From Acanthornis magna (Eukaryota > Chordata > Aves > Passeriformes > Acanthizidae): a stretch of DNA of 64,000 nucleotides. The stretch spans positions 1,956,501 to 2,020,500 of the forward strand of contig JAWUZG010000970.1 of NCBI GenBank assembly GCA_036785705.1, given 5' to 3'. Each line of letters opens with the position of its first letter. Positions within the stretch are counted from its first letter, which is position 1. The translations under genes and the position numbers were made by a program. The notes under the pieces are model-generated. The model did not search any database. It was not told where the DNA came from and saw only the letters and a list, made by a program, of their open reading frames with translations. Positions 48,417-57,400 of this stretch are shown here, piece after piece.

Positions 48417-51400
48417 CAAGTTTTGCTTTATTCACTTTAATGAAAAGTCTGTTCACATGTGGTTTTGATTAATTAGTTAACCAGGGAACCAAGCACTTTG
48501 TCCTTTCAAAGCCTGTATAAATTAGGTTTTCTGTTTTGCTTTTTTTTTAAGAACAATAAATTCTGGCTTGGAAATTTCATGTTTTCTTGAAGGTAAAGCT
48601 TTAAGAAAAACATTCTTCTCCTAAATTAAATTTACATTAGACTGCTAAACTTTTAGACATAGTCTCACACACAAAGCACAACTCATTTGTGTTTGTCAAG
48701 AGGTAAATATGCCTGTGCTTCATTCCAACCTTCATTGGATTGGAATGTATTTTATAAGTCAGTAATATTTTCACACCTGAATCTAAGAATCAAACTGCAA
48801 ACATAGGGGATTTTTCTTCAATTTAGCAACTCCAGCTCAGTTTTCTGAACTGTCCATATGACTGCCCTTCACTGTGATGTATGTTTTGTGTAAAATCAAT
48901 TCGTGTTGATGACAGACTCTGATCTACCCATAACCAAACTGCTTATCAGAGACAGCTCTTGAGGAAAACGTACGAGTAATCGTGCCGTACAAAATAAGGT
49001 AAATCTTTTCAAAGGGTTGAGATTGAGAATTAGAATTTTGGAGAAAATATTATATACGCATGAGGAAACCCCTCAGCACTGAAGCAATTCAGAAGAGGTG
49101 CTCAGAGACAAATGAGGGCAGAACAAGAGGGGGTGGAGAGAAAGCCTCTGTAGCACAAAAAGCTCTCTTTACACCACAGTACTACGAAAAGAACCAAGGA
49201 ATTTGCCAGCAGGGAAGAAGGAAAGGTTAGAAGGTAATGCCAAACACAGGATCTCAGGTGATTCTTCAGACTCCCTGACTTAGGGTCCACATGAAAACTT
49301 TGCAAAACTGTTGTCTTTCACTATCAAAGACTGCACACAGCAAGCTGTCCTCATCATCAGTAGTCATTTCATTACTTGGAGTCAACTCACAACACAAAAA
49401 AACCAGTATCATTTAACACATTCAGGGTTTGCTTTATAGAGAATGGTTTTAAAAACAGCAGTTCAGATTTTATGTCTAAACCCTGGCTTTTTACAACTGA
49501 CATATAAACCAATAAAATATAGTTGCTGCAAAAGTTTACATAGTGATTATAAACTTTTAATTCTTTGTCTTCAATGCATCATCTAACAAATTTGGAACCT
49601 AGTAATTTTTATGTTTTATTACATAATACTTAGAGTCTTAATCACCACAAACACTTCATGAGTCAAGTCACTATGGCAAAAGAGAGGAAGCTGTCTGGTT
49701 TTGGGGTTGCAGTAGTTTGTTTTAAAATGGACAGCATTTACTGAATACCTACAGCTACACATAATGTTATGGTTACCAGAAGAAGTGAGAGTTGTACACT
49801 CTGCAAACATAAATTACAAATACAACTTCAGATATTTTTGTGATTATTTTCACCAATAATCTGAAAAACTGCAGGTTTCCTTGGATAGAATGGTCCATAA
49901 AAGGTTACAGTCACCATTCAAAATCCGTATTTGCTAACAACTGTATCTTAGAAGTATCTGCTTTTACCAGATACTTTCTACAACTGTCCATCAAATACAT
50001 TGTTAATGTTAAGATTTTCCAGTGTTCTGCTTCCATGAACAAATAGTATCAATTTTGAAAAAAAAAGAAAACAAAACCAACCAAACAAAAAAGTTTAAGT
50101 ATGTTTAGCTGACTTTTATCTTCTTCGTATAAACCACAAAAAAAACCCCAGATTCAAAAAACTCCCATTCCATTCCATGGAACATTGCAGGCAGGCTTTC
50201 CTGAGTGATTAAAATAATTGTACAATTGATTATTTAGCTCTACATGGTATCTTTTATAAGAAAGGTTTGGCTCACAACCTGAAAATTATGTTTGTGACAA
50301 ATGAAACTACAACAAGTGCCTTGCTTGTTAAGTTTTACTTAGTGTGAAAATAACTCTTTCTTATCACATTTATTTATTAAAAAAAATAAAAACTCTCAAG
50401 CTCTGCTCAGACAACAGTTTTACTGTAGTTTAAAAGGGCTGACTCACAGACACTAAACAATGTCCAGTGCAGAAATATGTAACTGTTCACTAGTCTTGCT
50501 TGCTGATTCAAAGACACCAACTTTAGGCAGGTCACAGCTCAGCACAGACTCCATTTTATATTCAAGGCCTTTTGTAAGTTTTCCCCTGCCTTAGAATAAG
50601 CTTTTTTTTGGTTTGTTTCCTTTTTCCAAGATTATAATGGAAGTTTGCATGACAAAAATATGCATTTAAAGCTCTCAAGCAAGGTGTAAATCTGAAAATA
50701 AATCAATATAATCTTCTTAGAAGCATCATCCGTCACATCTCCTTGAACTCCTTTGATGGTCAGATTTGGCAGAACCCAATTAATCCTTGTTACCCATGCC
50801 GATTTAAACTAAACAGAGAGCTGCCATGGTAAGGAAGACTTTAAAGAACCACAGTGTTCAATACACCCTTATCATCATCATGTATTTGCTTATATGGTTA
50901 TTTTTAGGCACATGTTAGCCCCATTGATGAACATCTTAAACTATAATTCTTATTTAATTGAGATTGTGCAAAACTTATCAAGGGATGTTTAGTGGAAGGA
51001 CCACAGATAAGGAAAATGAGGAATCAAGATGAGTCAAGCAGGAAGATGTGTGGGAAAGCAAAGGGAAGAGGGGGAAAAGGGAACGGTTCAGTGTAGATGG
51101 TAGCTGGACAGACTGCTTTTCTCACTTGATCACCTGCACTGGATCACCACAACCTATCCTATATTTTTATCCAATCCCATTTTTACCCTTTTAAGGTGTG
51201 TGCTTCCTACTCTGAATAGGGGCATGAGTACTAACAAACCTTAAGGTGGAGGAACCAATAAGTAGGGTAAGAGGTCTTTATGCCAGCCACTGGAGTGGGA
51301 ACACAAAACTTGGAAGTTCATGGGTGCAGATGCCACAAGCCACTGGAAGGAAGAAAAAATCCCCAACAAATCCAAAACATCCCCCCCCACAAACCATTTG

Positions 51401-54400
51401 GAGCTCGTAAAGAAACCAATCCATCCTGAAAAGAAATAGTGTACTGAGAAGACCCTTCACACAGGGCTGTGACTGATTGAGACAGATACAGCTCAGTATT
51501 GATTTCAACTGTGTCATCCTCCAGCAGATGTAAGACTTAACCCGGCATTAAATAAAAGGATGAAATCATCAGCTTTTGTATTTTCCGATAAACTCTGAAT
51601 TCAGATCCTCTGTGTCTTCTTAGGTAGCTCAAAATTAATTACGTAAGGAGCAGGTGTTGGATACATCACTGCTCTATTACTTACTTTTTCTTTGTCCTCC
51701 AACAATGCATGATTTCTGGAGGTCAACACAACGCATTTCCATGCAGTTCTCCAGCAATCCACTGTGTCCACAGGTACAGATCTTGTAACACCCAACATCA
51801 CCAGCTGAGGATGGAACTTGGATAAGTGTACCTTGGCGGACAATAAAATCAGAGGCTTCTCCCAGTTTGCAGCCTGTATACAAGGAAAAATTTTAGCTCA
51901 TACTTAGTAAACATGTAGGCAAGTTCCACTGCTGAAATTAATTACTACTCTGACTTGCAAAAACCTAAGGTGTTCTTGAGCAGCCTTACTCTTGCCCTTC
52001 AAACAAATTCACCCATTTCACAGAGGCAACAAGTAGCAAAAACAGAAGATAGTTGCTTGAGACAATGTTCTGAAGTACCTCTAAAAATGTTACTTTTTGA
52101 AAAACGGACTCCAACCTGCAATAATTCTCAAGTATTTTAATTTTCCAGCTCTGTAGCAGTATGAAACATGTTATATGACAAATGCAACATATGCTTCACT
52201 TTCTCCAATACAGAATTTGAATTAAAGGGTCTCACAAGCAAAGCCCAGTCATTTCCCCTCTCTCACATATCTTATTGTGCCTTTCTTCCCTACTTGTACT
52301 TCTTGAGTGAACACTGAAGGATTCTTACAAGTAGATGTGAAGAGGGAAGAAAGGGAGAAAAAGCAGGAAAAGTGGATTTGAAAAAGAACGGAAAAAAAAG
52401 ATTAAAAAAACTGCATGGAAAAATTATAAAATAAATAGCAGATTGAAATAACCTTAAAAGGGGCGAACTGCAACAAACCCCCTGAAACTTTCAGCCAATA
52501 AAAAGACTGAATTAAAACATAAAGATCACTTTCCAACCTTCAGAGGAAGCAAATTGTGTCTTCAAAAGCACTGTGTGAACTTGTTTTCAGATGACTTTGA
52601 CTTTTGCAGCAACCTCTATAGTAATAAGGCTCAGCTTTCCAGGAAAACAAAAATATTTTGTAAGGGTCATAGAAACATAACCAAAACAATGTCCCTAGGC
52701 TCACATAAAGATTGAGCTGAAGTCTCTCCTCACTTTCAAAAGAGCACAGTAGCACAGATGTATGAGTGAGGCAAAATCCAGCTTTCCTATTTTTAATTAA
52801 GAGCCACTGGGGAAACTGCTGATCAGCCACAGAACTGCTGGATGAAAAGAAGCTCAGGGAACTGATGTGAGACAGCTATGGCAATGTTCTCTGTCACCTC
52901 CTCTAGAAAGGAGGCTGCTCCATGCAGTTCAGTGTAAAAATCAGTGTTGCTCTCACTTGCTCAGTCACACACATGTCCAAGTGGCCACCAAATGCACACT
53001 TTCCGCTCTGCTTCAAGAAACACAGCTGAGTCCTCATGTCACTGAATGACAGCTTCTGCTTTAAAGGAAAAGGAGAAACTGGCAAGCACTACCAGTGCCT
53101 AGGGCAGAGCAATGAAGGGGCCACAGAAATTGGACATTGCAGAGTCTCACACCTCCTTCTCTAGGTTTGATCCTTAAAACTAACACCATCCAAACCTGGC
53201 ATTTCAAAGTTAGCTACCTGAAACTTATTCTGCATGAAGCTCTCTCCCCAAGCAGCTCACATTTAGAGGTGCAGAGGTTAGACAACACCAGCCTTCTAGA
53301 AAAGCAGTTCCCAAATGACCACGAGTGTTTTTCTGGTCAGGTGCAACCACATTGAAAATATCACTGGAGGAAGCAGAAGCAGAAACACTGTTGGCTGCAT
53401 CTCCGGACATCTTTGGTGGGAAGGGCTGGGCATTGGGTCGGTGGAGGGGAGCAGTGGCACTGGGCATTTCTTGGTTCCCTTGGGTTGTATTCCTCTCTTT
53501 TTGTTATCTCCCTTTTCATCATCATCACAATCACTATTATTATTATTAACTTTATTTCAATGACTAAATTGTTCCTCCCCAGGCTGGAGGGGAAAGTGAG
53601 CAAGTGGCTGTGTGGTACTTAGGTGCCAACTGGGGCTAAAACATGGCACTAGCAATTCACTTTAAAACCTTCAACAACATTCCAGTAACATATGTTTACC
53701 AGCAAAATTCAGTAAAGAGAAGCCCAAACCCCTTTACCTGGCACACACAAATATGGAAGACACAGCTCTCCAGATTGACATCCTTTTCTGTTTACTTCAC
53801 ATAGCTGATTAGCTGCACATGGATTTGGATTACATGGATGTGTAACATCTTCTACAATGTTGCCTAAAGAACTTGGGCCTGAAAACAGAATATACATCAT
53901 CTGTATTGATTTAAATGAGGTTTATTTTCCTTCAGTAAAGCATGGTGTTTCTTATGTCCAGTAAAGTCAGATTTTTGACAATTCTGTGAATTTTTTTAAC
54001 TTTAATTATAGTTCCAGAAGCTTGATGTGACAAGGTAGTTAACTCATTTCCATAGTTTAGTCCTCAGTCCTGGAAATAATGACCCAGACAGTCCTTCACA
54101 TACAAAATATATTTCCTCTATCTTGTTTGCCCAATAATTTTCTTGCCTCATATGCCCAATACAAGAAGGAATAGAGGTAATGAGCTATGGCAACTTGAAA
54201 ATTCCAATTTTCTCTAATACACTAAATAAAATGTCTCAAATTCAATACAATTTTCTTTAAAAGAAATAATGAAGATTCTTAAAAGTAATGACAAACATTC
54301 AAAGCATCCTGGTTTCTAATTTTGCTGCATAGGTATATTAGTACTTACTCAGGTAAGTATCCAAGGGTATACAGTTTTCCAAGTCATCTGTTGGAGATAG

Positions 54401-57400
54401 GAGCTCACAAATACTCTCAGCTGAGTGGCCTTCGGGGAATTTATTATGATCTCCACACTTCTTCAGTATTTCCACACAATCTGATCTGAGATTAATACAG
54501 ATACAGAACTTCTTGAAGACTACTTGAAGCAAAAAGGTCTTCTTATATGAAAAAGATTTCTATGTTATTCCCTTCCCTGAATCCACAGCTTTCCCTATCT
54601 GCCTCACAGCAGTGTTTATATATATGCTGCATTTTACATAGAAGGGAGGAACAAATTTGTAACACAAAGACAGAAAGTACTGCTTGCACTACTAGTCCTC
54701 TTTGACTTAAGGCTTGGTGATCTTCATTTTCTATGGCATCATATGCGTGTATCTTCCAAGACCAAGCATTTCCTTGATTTACTAATATCTAATATGGCTT
54801 GAACTGTACCTCACTACCTGTACTAGTAACTGATCTCTTTCCTACCCAATCACCTACTTTCAAAATTTATTTAAAAAAAACCCCAAACCAAAACAAAAAA
54901 GCTTTTTTTTTTCAGACCTTTCTGCCAACTGAAAGCCATCAGTAGATCCAAAAACCAAAAGAGAGGAAAGGTTTAAGACACCATGGAGAGCAAAAATAAG
55001 CTTTCAAAACCGTTTTTTTTACAGTGCAAGCATATACATCCATCTCATTAACATGCAAATATCTTCCATTTAGTGATGGAGATTCAAGCAACGGCAACCA
55101 TGCAATCTCATATTCCTTCCATGTTTGCCTCACCACGTTTTCCTAACATAGCAACACAGTCCTACAGCTTTTTAATTTTCATTAAAATCCTTAGAAAAAC
55201 CTCTAAACTGGTTTTTGTTTTCCCCACAGTACTTACTTGCAGATAATACTTCCTCTAGATTTGCTGTGACAAGGTTTAATCTGCAGGGAGCAAGCAATTG
55301 CCTTCCACATTTCTGGTTGGCATTTTTTAATATCAAGCACAGGAATATTTATGAACGGCATCTTAATACTCCCTTTTTCCCATAGCTTCATGTCATTCAT
55401 GGCTCCCTGGTCTGACTGAGTATTGCAGCTTCTAAACAGTTCTGTTGGTCTTAAAAGAAGAAGGTAAGATATAGCATGTATAAAAGAAAAAGAAAGTACC
55501 ACACCTTCTCCCTTTTCACCATACGAATTCTACATCCTTCGTATGGCTTGCTTTTTATGGTACATAAGAAATTTAATCCCTCCCACAGTTAAGCAAGATC
55601 AGAATCAATTTGAAATCTGTCTTTAAGGAAAACAAGCCCTTTAGGACTCAGAGGTGAGAAGGGAGTTTCAGCCTTATCTCTTCGATCAAATATCACTTAA
55701 GTATTTCTCACCTGAAGTTGACTTAAGAGCAAATATCTTAGATAGCCCAAATATCTATGTAAATGTTTCTTGGTGAATCACTAATGCAAGTTGATTTAAC
55801 ATTTATATTTAGCCAGGCTTGGGATTCTACTACTCATCTAAAATTCATGCCACTACATACTATTGGAAGGAAAAAAAAAAAGCCAGTGGTCTCTAAAAGC
55901 TAACAAAATTTAGATTAAAAAAAAAAAAACAAACCGCTAAGATATTTGATTTGTAACCTTGCAATTACTTTCAGACACCACTTTTAAATAATTTTGTTCT
56001 ATAGAATACAAATCCACAGAAATACATAAAAAAGGAATTTTGAAAATGAGTAACATGTAAATTTAAGAAACACTTTTACCTTGTTTATAATACACAACAT
56101 TCCAGTAACCATGACTCACTTGTCTATACAGTAGTAGGAATATGCAGAGGTAATACACTGTAACATTTTACAAGTTCATGGGTTAACTTTCATTCTTGTA
56201 AATTTTGTTACATCTGTTGCTAAATACATTTCCAAAAGTTCATTCTAAGAAAAACTACTTATTTTCAAATTAATTAAAACCACATTTGCAGAAAGAAAGC
56301 TACATGCAATCTTAAAATAAGTCTCTAAAACATTTCATTTTATTTTTGAAATCAAAGCATAGGAATTCCTTTATAAAATATTCAGTGTCTCTCTCCTACC
56401 TGTTATTAAAATTAGTGCAGTAAGTAAGATTTCTACAGCCCAGCTGACAAGGTTCTCGTACATCTGCTAAACAGGTCAACATGGAAACTTCAACTGCATT
56501 ATACTCACAAAAGCGATCAAATTCTTGCCAGCTCTGTGAATTGCCCCAGCTCGTGCTATAGAGTTTAGTGCAGAGCTCTCTGAAAAAAAAGATGAAAATA
56601 AAATTATAAGAACAACAGCCTTTCAGATATAGCAGAACCCATCACTTTTTTACTGATCACAACAGCCTCCACAATCCACAGAGATTGTGTTAGAGCCCAC
56701 AAAGTCTGCAAGGGTACACAAATACAGTGCTCAAAGCAAATTTTGCTTAAGAATGTTAGCAAATCTTTAAGCTAGTAAGATGGAAAGACTTCAGGATTTA
56801 AAACTGCAATATCCAATAAAAATGGAACAGCTGGAAACCTGAACTTACAACTTTCAGGTGAAAACTATCCCAGCTAATTTTACTTATAATAGATCTAAGT
56901 TGACATCACAATGAACAACTTCTAATGCCGTCCTTCATCTTCAAATCACATTTTCTCCTCCTACAGGAATGACTGTCAAGCAAAATACATTCCTTCTTTT
57001 TCCCTCATGTTTGAAACAGGGATACTGTTTGCTGCTTTTCTTTGAGGCATTTTCTGGTGTCAGCAATACCCAGCTCACTTTGTTCCCAGCAATATCTTAC
57101 AAACTACAACTGTTCCCATCCCAAGGTATGGAACTTCACTGTACTGTTAGATCTCCTGCCAATTGAAAACTTGATATATGGATCCATTTTTAGAACTCAT
57201 TGTCAAAGCAATGAACTAAAAGATATTTTATCAACTGTCCTATGCAATAATGTAACTCCAGGTCTCTAAAACTAAACTCATTAAAGATCCTGTTGCATTT
57301 AGAAGCTGTTGTTTTGTTACTGGAAACTTTTATATCAAAGGAAGCAACAGCGCAAAAATGTTTGCAACTTATTTAGACACACTGATGCATTTAAAATGCA

